NCBI GenBank assembly: GCA_900770875.1 | Contig: CAAGLV010000165.1 | Coordinates: forward strand, 1-19,421 | Length of the DNA stretch: 19,421 nt | Reading direction: 5' to 3' | DNA from: Flavobacteriales bacterium | Lineage (GTDB): Bacteria; Bacteroidota; Bacteroidia; Flavobacteriales; Weeksellaceae | Shown: in pieces, positions 12,778-19,421 of the stretch | Position numbering within the stretch: the stretch's first letter is position 1 | Layout of the letters: every line of letters starts with the position of its first letter | Program-made: the position numbers and the translations under genes | The notes under the pieces: model-generated | Database searches by the model: none | The model's input: the letters and a program-made list of their open reading frames with translations, nothing else | What the model was told of the DNA's origin: nothing

Positions 12778-13047
12778 ATGAAAAATGTTGAATTAATTGA
12801 AAAAGAAAGCATTCCTAACTATAAATTTTTAACTGCTTCGGTAGAAGAAGCACATGTAGAAAAGGATAAACTTATCAATTCTGTTCGCTTAGGAAACGAG
12901 TTTAAGTCGAAAGCTTATATTTCATTTCAAACCGATCAAGGTCCAAAAAAAATCGAAACAACAGTTTGGGGCGTAACCGAAAAATATTTAATTATTAAAA
13001 ATGGTGTAACTATTCCGTTAACATCATTAATAGCTATAGAATATTAA
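12778..13047 (+). CDS. Small conserved-looking hypothetical protein
   Basis: The product has 89 aa with no signal peptide or membrane segment, so it is probably cytoplasmic. The N-terminal half is charged (ESIPNYKFLTASVEEAHVEKDKL). The C-terminal half looks like a small beta-barrel or sheet (FKSKAYISFQTDQGPKKIETTVWGVTEKYLIIKNGVTIPLTSLIAIEY), with a pattern ending in 'I.L.SI..I' as in small RNA- or ligand-binding folds; this is only an impression. I recall similar short proteins of unknown function in flavobacteria. It is followed directly by a strong terminator, so it is a single-gene unit. No exact TAnnTTTG box was found in the 210-bp gap upstream. Confidence 0.78.
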   Translation: MKNVELIEKESIPNYKFLTASVEEAHVEKDKLINSVRLGNEFKSKAYISFQTDQGPKKIETTVWGVTEKYLIIKNGVTIPLTSLIAIEY

Positions 13048-13049
13048 AA

Positions 13050-13080
13050 AAAGAGCAGAAATCGTTGATTTCTGCTCTTT
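13050..13080 (+). terminator. Terminator after the 89-aa gene
   Basis: Arms AAAGAGCAGAAATC (13050-13063) and GATTTCTGCTCTTT (13067-13080) make a perfect 14-bp stem with a 3-nt loop and a run of T to 13085. It separates this gene from the mutase gene. Confidence 0.92.
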
Positions 13081-13152
13081 TTTTTATTTCCTCATAAATT
13101 CTTCTTCAATTTCTTTTTTATCCAATATTACTATATTTTTTATATTAGCAAT

Positions 13153-15285
13153 ATGAATCACAAAACAGATTTTTCAAATCTTAGATTTGAACGAAAATTA
13201 CCTCTATCTCAACCTGAAACTCAACAACAGGAATTAGATAGCTTACAAGTTAAAAACAACTATAATTATACAGATGTAGAAAATTTAAAACAAACCGATT
13301 TTCTACCAGGAGTTGCTCCATTCTTACGCGGACCTTATACTACAATGTACGTTCGCCAACCATGGACAATTCGCCAGTATGCAGGTTTTTCTACTGCAGA
13401 AGAATCTAATGCATTTTACAAAAGAAATTTAGCTGCCGGACAAAAAGGATTATCTGTTGCGTTTGATTTAGCAACACACCGTGGATACGATTCGGATCAC
13501 GAACGTGTTGTTGGAGATGTTGGTAAAGCTGGTGTTGCAATAGATTCTGTAGAAGACATGAAAATTTTATTTAACGAAATTCCGTTAGATAAAATCTCGG
13601 TTTCGATGACAATGAACGGTGCTGTTTTACCAATCTTAGCATTTTACATTGTTGCTGCAGAAGAACAAGGCGTTTCTCAGGATCAGTTATCAGGAACTAT
13701 CCAAAACGATATATTAAAGGAGTTTATGGTACGTAATACATATATCTATCCACCAACTCCATCAATGAAAATTATTGCAGATATTTTTGAATATACCTCT
13801 AAATATATCCCACGATTCAATTCTATTTCTATTTCGGGTTATCACATGCAAGAAGCTGGTGCAACACCTGTTTTAGAAATGGCTTATACCTTAGCCGATG
13901 GATACGAGTATGTAAAAACAGGTTTAGCCGCAGGCTTAAAAGTTGACGACTTTGCTCCTCGCCTTTCTTTCTTTTGGGCAATTGGAATGAATTTTACTCA
14001 AGAGATTGCTAAACTACGTGCTGCACGTATGCTTTGGGCAAAATTGATGCAAGAATTTGAGCCTAAAAATCCAAAATCGTTAATGTTACGTACGCACTGC
14101 CAAACATCGGGATGGAGCTTAACCGAACAAGAACCTTACAACAATATTGGTCGTACAGCAATCGAAGCTTTAGCTGCTGCTTTGGGCGGAACACAATCCT
14201 TACATACCAATGCATTAGACGAAGCCATTGCGTTACCAACCGATTTTTCGGCACGTATTGCACGTAATACGCAAATCATTTTACAAGAAGAAACGCAAAT
14301 TTGCCGTACAGCCGATCCTTTGGGAGGAAGTTTTATGATTGAAGCTTTAACAAACGAAATGGCCAATCAGGCTTGGGAATATATTAACGAAGTTCGCGAA
14401 TTAGGTGGAATGACAAAAGCCATCGAATCGGGTATTCCGAAAATGCGAATCGAAGAAGCTGCTGCTAAAAAACAAGCAAAAATCGATTCGGGAGAAGATG
14501 CCATAATCGGAGTAAATGCATTTCAGTCGAAATTAGAACAAGAAGCTTTCGATATTTTAGATATTGATAACACAGCGGTTCGTCAAAAACAAATCGATCG
14601 ATTAAACCAAATTCGTTCAACACGAAATCAAGACGCTGTAAACGAAATTCTTGCTCAACTTACAGAAGCTGCAAAATCTGGAAACGGAAACTTATTAGAA
14701 TTATCAATTGAAGCCGCTCGTCGTCGCGTTACTTTAGGCGAAATTTCGGACGCTTTAGAAAAAATTTATGGTCGTCATAAAGCCATTACAAGAGGTATAC
14801 AAGGAGTTTATGCTATGGATGCAAGCAAAATGGATAGCTTTGAAAAAGCCCGAAAATTAGCAGACGAATTTGCCGAATTAGAAGGTCGTCGTCCACGTAT
14901 TATGGTTGCTAAAATGGGACAAGATGGACACGATCGCGGCGCTAAAGTTGTTGCTACATCTTATGCCGATATGGGATTTGATGTTGATATTGCTCCATTG
15001 TTTCAGACACCAGCCGAAGTTGCGAAACAAGCGATTGAGAATGATGTGCATATTTTAGGAATTTCTTCTTTAGCTGCCGGACATAAAACGTTAGTCCCAG
15101 AAGTTGTAAAAGAATTAAAAGCTTTAGGACGAGAAGATGTTTATATTGTTGTTGGAGGTGTTATTCCACGACAAGATTACGAATTTTTATATCAAAACGG
15201 TGCACATTCTATCTTTGGACCAGGAACAAATTTAGCCGAATCGGCAATCGAAGTTTTAAACAATTTAATTGAAGATTTAAAATAA
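13153..15285 (+). CDS. scpA: Methylmalonyl-CoA mutase, large (catalytic, B12-binding) subunit
   Basis: This 710-aa cytoplasmic enzyme interconverts succinyl-CoA and (R)-methylmalonyl-CoA by an adenosylcobalamin radical mechanism, in propionate metabolism. The N-terminal TIM barrel shows TMYVRQPWTIRQYAGFSTAEE; Tyr76 corresponds to catalytic Tyr89 of the Propionibacterium enzyme and His231 (SGYHMQEAG) to His244, both offset by 13. The C-terminal cobalamin domain has the base-off/His-on motif DGHDRG (591-596), with His593 as the lower cobalt ligand, then GISSLAAGH and VVGGVIP. Length and completeness fit both an MutB-type large subunit and a homodimeric Sbm/ScpA-type mutase. No small-subunit (MutA) gene is upstream: the neighbour is an unrelated 89-aa gene with its own terminator. 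Start ATG 13153 gives a normal N-terminus. No clear promoter box is seen. Confidence 0.96.
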   Translation: MNHKTDFSNLRFERKLPLSQPETQQQELDSLQVKNNYNYTDVENLKQTDFLPGVAPFLRGPYTTMYVRQPWTIRQYAGFSTAEESNAFYKRNLAAGQKGLSVAFDLATHRGYDSDHERVVGDVGKAGVAIDSVEDMKILFNEIPLDKISVSMTMNGAVLPILAFYIVAAEEQGVSQDQLSGTIQNDILKEFMVRNTYIYPPTPSMKIIADIFEYTSKYIPRFNSISISGYHMQEAGATPVLEMAYTLADGYEYVKTGLAAGLKVDDFAPRLSFFWAIGMNFTQEIAKLRAARMLWAKLMQEFEPKNPKSLMLRTHCQTSGWSLTEQEPYNNIGRTAIEALAAALGGTQSLHTNALDEAIALPTDFSARIARNTQIILQEETQICRTADPLGGSFMIEALTNEMANQAWEYINEVRELGGMTKAIESGIPKMRIEEAAAKKQAKIDSGEDAIIGVNAFQSKLEQEAFDILDIDNTAVRQKQIDRLNQIRSTRNQDAVNEILAQLTEAAKSGNGNLLELSIEAARRRVTLGEISDALEKIYGRHKAITRGIQGVYAMDASKMDSFEKARKLADEFAELEGRRPRIMVAKMGQDGHDRGAKVVATSYADMGFDVDIAPLFQTPAEVAKQAIENDVHILGISSLAAGHKTLVPEVVKELKALGREDVYIVVGGVIPRQDYEFLYQNGAHSIFGPGTNLAESAIEVLNNLIEDLK

Positions 15286-15294
15286 ATAAAATCC

Positions 15295-15337
15295 AATTTA
15301 ATTCCTGCTTTTCGATTGGTTGAGCAGGAATTAAATT
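15295..15337 (+). terminator. Terminator-like hairpin after the mutase gene
   Basis: AATTTAATTCCTGC (15295-15308) pairs perfectly with GCAGGAATTAAATT (15324-15337), a 14-bp stem with a 15-nt loop, ten bases after the stop. The T-run after it is short (TTTAC), so termination may be partial. Confidence 0.7.
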
Positions 15338-15364
15338 TTACATTTACACAACAAATTAATTGCT

Positions 15365-15877
15365 ATGAATAAATACCTTTTAACTTTTTTAAAAACAATT
15401 TTCTACCTTATTATTGGTTGGTTTTTAGGGTATTTTATCTTTGGCGAAAATATTAGTGTCGAATTTTCTGATTATCAATTTGCGCAATTATTTCCTAAAA
15501 TATTAACTTTTGCAACAGGAGTAAGTATTTATTTTTTATTCCTTTTAAGCATCAAAAAATCAGATTTATTTAGCACATCAAATATTCTTAAATTTATTTT
15601 TGGTGTAATTTTAGGTTTATTGCCTTTTTTATTATTTAAATATTACAGCTCGGTAGATAATTGTCAGAATTGGGAAGTTGATAAAAGAGTAAAATCAACA
15701 TTATATCTTTCTACAACATCTAACGAAAGTATTAAATTGATAGAAACTTATTGTCCCGAAATGAAGCAAACAGAAGTTAAAACTTATCGTGTTTTGCAAA
15801 TATCTCCTATTTTTAATACCATTTATCCTGTTGATACAACCAAAATTAAACGCGATTACTGGAAAAAAATGAAATAA
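15365..15877 (+). CDS. Hypothetical membrane protein, three helices and a soluble C-terminal domain
   Basis: This 170-aa protein of unrecognised family has hydrophobic helices at about 5-27, 43-63 and 74-92, followed by about 78 mostly polar residues with two cysteines (Cys100, Cys130). With the basic N-terminus inside, three helices would place the C-terminal domain in the periplasm, where the cysteines could pair. The end (KRDYWKKMK) is basic. It lies between the mutase gene and the large TonB-type receptor on the same strand, 79 and 53 bases from them. No neighbour suggests a function. Confidence 0.75.
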   Translation: MNKYLLTFLKTIFYLIIGWFLGYFIFGENISVEFSDYQFAQLFPKILTFATGVSIYFLFLLSIKKSDLFSTSNILKFIFGVILGLLPFLLFKYYSSVDNCQNWEVDKRVKSTLYLSTTSNESIKLIETYCPEMKQTEVKTYRVLQISPIFNTIYPVDTTKIKRDYWKKMK

Positions 15878-15930
15878 TAATTAAACTATTGGCTTATTTT
15901 TATGTCAAATTACCAACATAAACTTAATCC

Positions 15931-18684
15931 ATGACGAGATTATTATCAACATTATTATTTATTTTACTTGCTGCAACTGCATTTGCCCAAGAGCAAATAA
16001 AGCTGACAGGAAAAGTACAAGATCAAATTAAAATTCCGATTTTTGATGCTGCAATTACCATCGGAAATGCAGCAGATTCTACTCAAATTAAACAAACCTT
16101 TACAGATAGTAATGGTTTATTTAATTTACAATTAAACGCCATCGAAAATCCTTTTTATATCATTATAGAAGATCCATTAGAAGGAGTTTATAAACAAAGT
16201 TTCGAGAAATTAGTTTCTAATCTAGATTTAGGTACAATCACACTTTCGCCACAAACTTATCAATTAAAAGAAGTTATTTTAACAACATCTAGCCCAGTTG
16301 TCATTAAAAATGATACAATTGAGTTTGATGCCAATTCGTTTAAAGTAAAACCAAATGCCAATTTAGAAGCTTTATTACGCGAATTGCCTGGTGTTGATAT
16401 TGACGACGACGGAAAAATTACCGTAAACGGAAAAGATGTTAATGAAATTTTAATTGATGGCGAACCATTTTTTGGAACAGATGGTAAAGTTGCATTAGAA
16501 AATTTACCAGCCGATATTGTAAAAAAAGTTCAGGTTTCTGACTTTAAAACCAAAAACGAAAAATTCTCGGGCGAACGATCGAGATCCGAAAAATCGTCGA
16601 TCAATATTACCTTAAAAGAAGACAAAAAACAAGGTTATCTTATAAAAGCAACAGCTGGTTACGGTACCGATAATCGCTACGAAGGAAACTTGGTTGCTAA
16701 CTACTTTAAAGGAAACGATAGATTAAGTTTAGTTGCTTCGTCTAACGATATTGCTAGTACTGGTTTAACTTCGGGAGCTGGTTCTTTTGGCCGTGGTGGA
16801 ATTGGAAAACGCGGTGGTAATGGAATTACAAATAGCTCGAATATTGGACTAAATTACAACAGTAAAATTAACGATCGTTTAACTATTGGTACAAGTTACA
16901 ACTACAACCATTCGTTAAATAAAAATGAGAATTATACACGCCAAGAAAATCTTTTACCCGATAATGTTTACACAACAGAATCTAACACCAAATCAAAAGC
17001 AAATAGCACAAGTAATAAGTTAAGTACTAATTTAGAATGGAATAAAAACCTAACTAAAATCTACTTTTCGCCAAGCTACAATTACAGTACAGCAAATTCT
17101 ACCAAACAATTCGATAGTCAATCGATCAACGAAAATGGCGATTTACGAAACGAAAGTTTTGGAGATAATCGTACCGATGCTAAAACCAATGCATTTAACA
17201 CAAATGTTAATGTTTACCAAGGTTTTAAAGATAAGTCGTATTTAAATTTATCTGCTGCACTTTCGTTAAACGATACAGATCAGAATAACAAAATAAACTC
17301 GAGCACTTTATTTTACACAGGCGATCGACCAAATGATATTCGTAATCAAATAGAAAAAGTTAAAAACAAAAATAATTCGATTACAACCGATTTAAGTTAT
17401 GCTTATCCAATTACCGATTCGTTAAAAATTGCAGTTGGTACAGCTTACGATTACAACCAATTAAAAAACGATAACTTAACATTAAATTACGACGATTTAA
17501 CAGGACAATACATTACCGAAAATAGTGCTTTAACACGTTATACCGAAACTAATTTAAATACATTTACACCTTATGCCGAAGTTATTTTAAATAAAAATAA
17601 ATTTTCGGGATCGATAAGAGCTGGATCTAATATTTATAACCAAAAAAATTATGGTTTATACCAAGGTGCAGTTTACAATTTAAAAGTACAAGAAGCTTTA
17701 CCGCATTTAAAAGCTAATTTTAGATATAATTTAGGAAATAACACACTTGGATTAAACTATAACTATGTTACAAGTATCGCCAGTACAACCCAATTATTAG
17801 CAATAGAAAACTTATCTGATCCCTTAAATATTTATGTTGGTAATCCCGATTTAAATCCAAATAAAGCACATCAAGTTAATTTAAATTTTACCAACTTCGA
17901 CAGAAAAACACGACAAGGTGTTAATGCTAATTTATCTTATACCTATAATACATCTAGCATTGTAAGTCGTTCTTTTGTAGACGAAAACTTAGTTACACGA
18001 TCTAGTTACACTAATGTAGAAGGTAATTATCGTTTAAACGGAAACTTAACTTGGAGCAAACAACTAAGCAAATCTAAAAACCGACTTAATTTAAATGTTG
18101 GTTTAAATGCCGGTTATGCGCGCCAACAAGGTTACCGAAACGCTATTTTATACACCGCTTACAATTCTACAGTTACGCCAAATGTGCGTTTAACTTGGAG
18201 CTGGAACGATTATATTACTTTATCGCCATCGTATAATTTACGTTTTTCGAATTCGAAATACGATAACTATACCATCAATCAGCAATCAAATACAGTACAT
18301 AATTTTAGTTTAAGAACCATTACAACTTGGCCGCAACGTTTAACTTGGACAAACGATTTTTCGTACAACAACAACTCGCGTTTAGCAGCAGGTTTTAAAA
18401 GAGATTTCTTTTTATGGAACACGCAAATTATGTATTCGTTTTACCAAAAGAAGTTTGAAGCTGGTGTAAAGATTTACGATATCTTAAATCAAAACAACAG
18501 TTATACACGAACAATTTCGGATGAATATGTAAGAGACGAACGCAACAATATTTTAACACGATTTATCATGTTCTCGTTAACATTTAATCTAAACCAATTT
18601 GGAGGAAAAAATGCTGGAGGAAATCAAAATTATGATCGTCCAAGAGATGGAGGAAATCGTGGCGGCGAACGCCCATCATTTTAA
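15931..18684 (+). CDS. TonB-dependent outer membrane beta-barrel protein (OMP beta-brl_3 type), substrate unknown
   Basis: This 917-aa outer membrane protein has a signal peptide (1-19, ending TAFAQ) and a carboxypeptidase-regulatory-like domain at about 23-105 (KLTGKVQD...DAAITI...TDSNGLFNL...TITLSP). A plug-like region follows at about 120-215 (LLRELPGVDIDDDGKITVNGKDVNEILIDGEPFFG). The rest is a beta-barrel of many Asn/Tyr-rich strands (NLNYNY, LSYTYNTSS). LPGVxIDxDGxITVNGKxV..ILIDGxxFFG is the hallmark of the Bacteroidota 'outer membrane beta-barrel family' receptors. The C-terminal 25 residues are a Gly/Asn/Arg tail (GGKNAGGNQNYDRPRDGGNRGG) ending RPSF, not a usual terminal strand. The substrate is unknown; no SusD-type or riboswitch partner is present. 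The start ATG at 15931 leads straight into the signal peptide. Confidence 0.92.
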   Translation: MTRLLSTLLFILLAATAFAQEQIKLTGKVQDQIKIPIFDAAITIGNAADSTQIKQTFTDSNGLFNLQLNAIENPFYIIIEDPLEGVYKQSFEKLVSNLDLGTITLSPQTYQLKEVILTTSSPVVIKNDTIEFDANSFKVKPNANLEALLRELPGVDIDDDGKITVNGKDVNEILIDGEPFFGTDGKVALENLPADIVKKVQVSDFKTKNEKFSGERSRSEKSSINITLKEDKKQGYLIKATAGYGTDNRYEGNLVANYFKGNDRLSLVASSNDIASTGLTSGAGSFGRGGIGKRGGNGITNSSNIGLNYNSKINDRLTIGTSYNYNHSLNKNENYTRQENLLPDNVYTTESNTKSKANSTSNKLSTNLEWNKNLTKIYFSPSYNYSTANSTKQFDSQSINENGDLRNESFGDNRTDAKTNAFNTNVNVYQGFKDKSYLNLSAALSLNDTDQNNKINSSTLFYTGDRPNDIRNQIEKVKNKNNSITTDLSYAYPITDSLKIAVGTAYDYNQLKNDNLTLNYDDLTGQYITENSALTRYTETNLNTFTPYAEVILNKNKFSGSIRAGSNIYNQKNYGLYQGAVYNLKVQEALPHLKANFRYNLGNNTLGLNYNYVTSIASTTQLLAIENLSDPLNIYVGNPDLNPNKAHQVNLNFTNFDRKTRQGVNANLSYTYNTSSIVSRSFVDENLVTRSSYTNVEGNYRLNGNLTWSKQLSKSKNRLNLNVGLNAGYARQQGYRNAILYTAYNSTVTPNVRLTWSWNDYITLSPSYNLRFSNSKYDNYTINQQSNTVHNFSLRTITTWPQRLTWTNDFSYNNNSRLAAGFKRDFFLWNTQIMYSFYQKKFEAGVKIYDILNQNNSYTRTISDEYVRDERNNILTRFIMFSLTFNLNQFGGKNAGGNQNYDRPRDGGNRGGERPSF

Positions 18685-18720
18685 ACAAAAAACCACTCAA
18701 ATTTGAGTGGTTTTTTGTTT
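18683..18720. terminator. Bidirectional terminator between the receptor and DUF2480 genes
   Basis: This is a perfect 38-bp palindrome without loop, with left arm AAACAAAAAACCACTCAAA (18683-18701) and right arm TTTGAGTGGTTTTTTGTTT (18702-18720). The genes converge here. The stop codons of both sides touch or abut its edges. Confidence 0.92.
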
Positions 18721-18721
18721 C

Positions 18722-19231
18722 TTATTTTTTCTTTTTATAAAGCGGAACCGTACTACAAGCTTCGCCAAACATAAACGAATTGACAACAGGTTGTAATTTT
18801 TCGATTAATTGAATATAAGCCGATTCTGGTACTGGTTTTCGAGAGCACCCTTTTACAATAATTTTACCATCAATATATTCGTCAATTGGTAAATTAGCAA
18901 TAATCTCGGTATATAAAATCTGATCTAAATCTTTTAAAGTTCCTTGAATTACTTTTTTTGCAACAGGTTGTAAATATGTTGCTACTAATAAATAAGCCCA
19001 AGATGGTACAATGGCATCAGCCGTACATGTCATCGCAACATATTTGCCTTCGTATTGTGCCCAATCGTGGTCTTTTAAATTTTGTCTAAAATCTTTTTCC
19101 TTTAAAATTAACTCTTCGTATAACCAATCTTTTAAATCAAAAATTACACGAGGTCCTTCCGGATAAAAATCTTCTAAATCTATATTAATTAAGCTGCTAT
19201 TGGCTACTTTGTTTATAATTTCGTCTGACAT
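18722..19231 (-). CDS. DUF2480 family protein
   Basis: This 169-aa soluble protein belongs to a family of unknown function that I recall as widespread in Bacteroidota and usually placed near lpxB, as here. It has no signal peptide or membrane segment. Three cysteines stand out in conserved-looking contexts: MTCTADAIVPSWAY (Cys69), VKGCSRKPVPESAY (Cys129) and GEACSTVPLYKKKK (Cys159). These might bind a metal or iron-sulfur cluster, but this is inference from spacing only. It is divergent from lpxB, with a 104-base shared upstream region. Confidence 0.88.
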   Translation of the reverse strand: MSDEIINKVANSSLINIDLEDFYPEGPRVIFDLKDWLYEELILKEKDFRQNLKDHDWAQYEGKYVAMTCTADAIVPSWAYLLVATYLQPVAKKVIQGTLKDLDQILYTEIIANLPIDEYIDGKIIVKGCSRKPVPESAYIQLIEKLQPVVNSFMFGEACSTVPLYKKKK

Positions 19232-19304
19232 TTTACTATCATTTAATTTATCAAGTAAAATTACAAATATTAATCAAGACATCGTACTTCTAAAATCTAT
19301 AAAG

Positions 19305-19312
19305 TATCTTTG
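19305..19312 (+). promoter_or_regulatory. Putative -7 box (TATCTTTG) of lpxB
   Basis: TATCTTTG matches TAnnTTTG exactly and lies 23 bases before the proposed TTG start. No clear -33 TTG. Confidence 0.45.
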
Positions 19313-19335
19313 CTTTAAGTAAATATATTTTTCCA

Positions 19336-19421
19336 TTGAAGTATTATATCATTGCAGGAGAAGCTTCGGGCGATTTACATGCCTCGAACTTAATGAAAGA
19401 AATCAAAATTAAAGATCCTAA
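19336..19421 (+). CDS. lpxB: Lipid-A-disaccharide synthase, N-terminus (partial, TTG start)
   Basis: The first 28 codons are in the window and read (M)KYYIIAGEASGDLHASNL, then MKEIKIKDP, the characteristic LpxB N-terminus (YxIAGEASGDxHGxxLM). LpxB condenses UDP-2,3-diacylglucosamine with lipid X to form the lipid A disaccharide at the inner membrane. The natural start position is TTG at 19336; the nearest in-frame ATG is codon 20, which would cut off the substrate-binding GEASGD loop. The gene is divergent from the DUF2480 gene. The rest lies beyond the window. Confidence 0.9.
   Translation, partial: MKYYIIAGEASGDLHASNLMKEIKIKDP

Noticed and set aside
14063..14366. Two leftward open frames of 66 and 76 codons
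   Set aside because: Antisense to the highly conserved mutase barrel; shadows of its codon bias.

Overview
The window is a stretch of low-GC chromosome from a member of the Bacteroidota, almost certainly a flavobacterium-type organism (order Flavobacteriales; Weeksellaceae or Flavobacteriaceae cannot be separated from this sequence). The signs are TAnnTTTG-type promoter boxes, weak or absent Shine-Dalgarno sequences, SusC/BtuB-like TonB receptors, lipoproteins with an acidic export signal after the lipid cysteine, and lineage-typical neighbours (DUF2480 next to lpxB, a pyruvate dehydrogenase E1 beta start, era, methylmalonyl-CoA mutase). Most of the window is core chromosome with strong hairpin terminators between genes.

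Layout. 1-50 is the start of a leftward E1-beta-like gene. 224-3286 is a vitamin B12 uptake operon: a class-I cobalamin riboswitch with a visible L5-L13 kissing loop, a BtuB-like TonB receptor and, overlapping it by four bases, a BtuG-like surface lipoprotein. 3312-4217 is a leftward RarD-type EamA transporter. 4318-5871 is a probable tadA operon followed by two tandem paralogous lipoproteins of unknown function.

5800-8880 is the accessory part. A 98-bp sequence (3' end of the second lipoprotein gene plus its terminator) occurs twice, 2296 bp apart, with one mismatch. Between the copies lie a small membrane protein ORF, a 47-bp imperfect inverted repeat, a second hairpin that may be a transposon-end remnant, and a 538-aa secreted protein with a flavobacterial surface-protein N-terminus. 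Beyond the second copy is an XRE-type regulator with two 13-bp direct repeats against its start codon, then 371 bp of non-coding DNA with an orphan terminator (candidate sRNA) and a G-quadruplex-type motif.

8885-12567 (leftward) holds a secreted hypothetical protein, a cystathionine gamma-synthase/lyase, a two-domain universal stress protein and Era. 12778-18684 (rightward) holds a small conserved-looking protein, a B12-dependent methylmalonyl-CoA mutase large subunit without an adjacent small subunit, a three-helix membrane protein and a 917-aa TonB-dependent outer membrane beta-barrel protein. The window ends with a leftward DUF2480 gene and the first 28 codons of lpxB, read from a TTG start.

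A B12 theme links the ends: the riboswitch operon imports the cofactor and the mutase uses it. I see no integrase, complete transposase, CRISPR array, tRNA or rRNA. The most unusual structure is the 98-bp direct repeat and the cassette it brackets.
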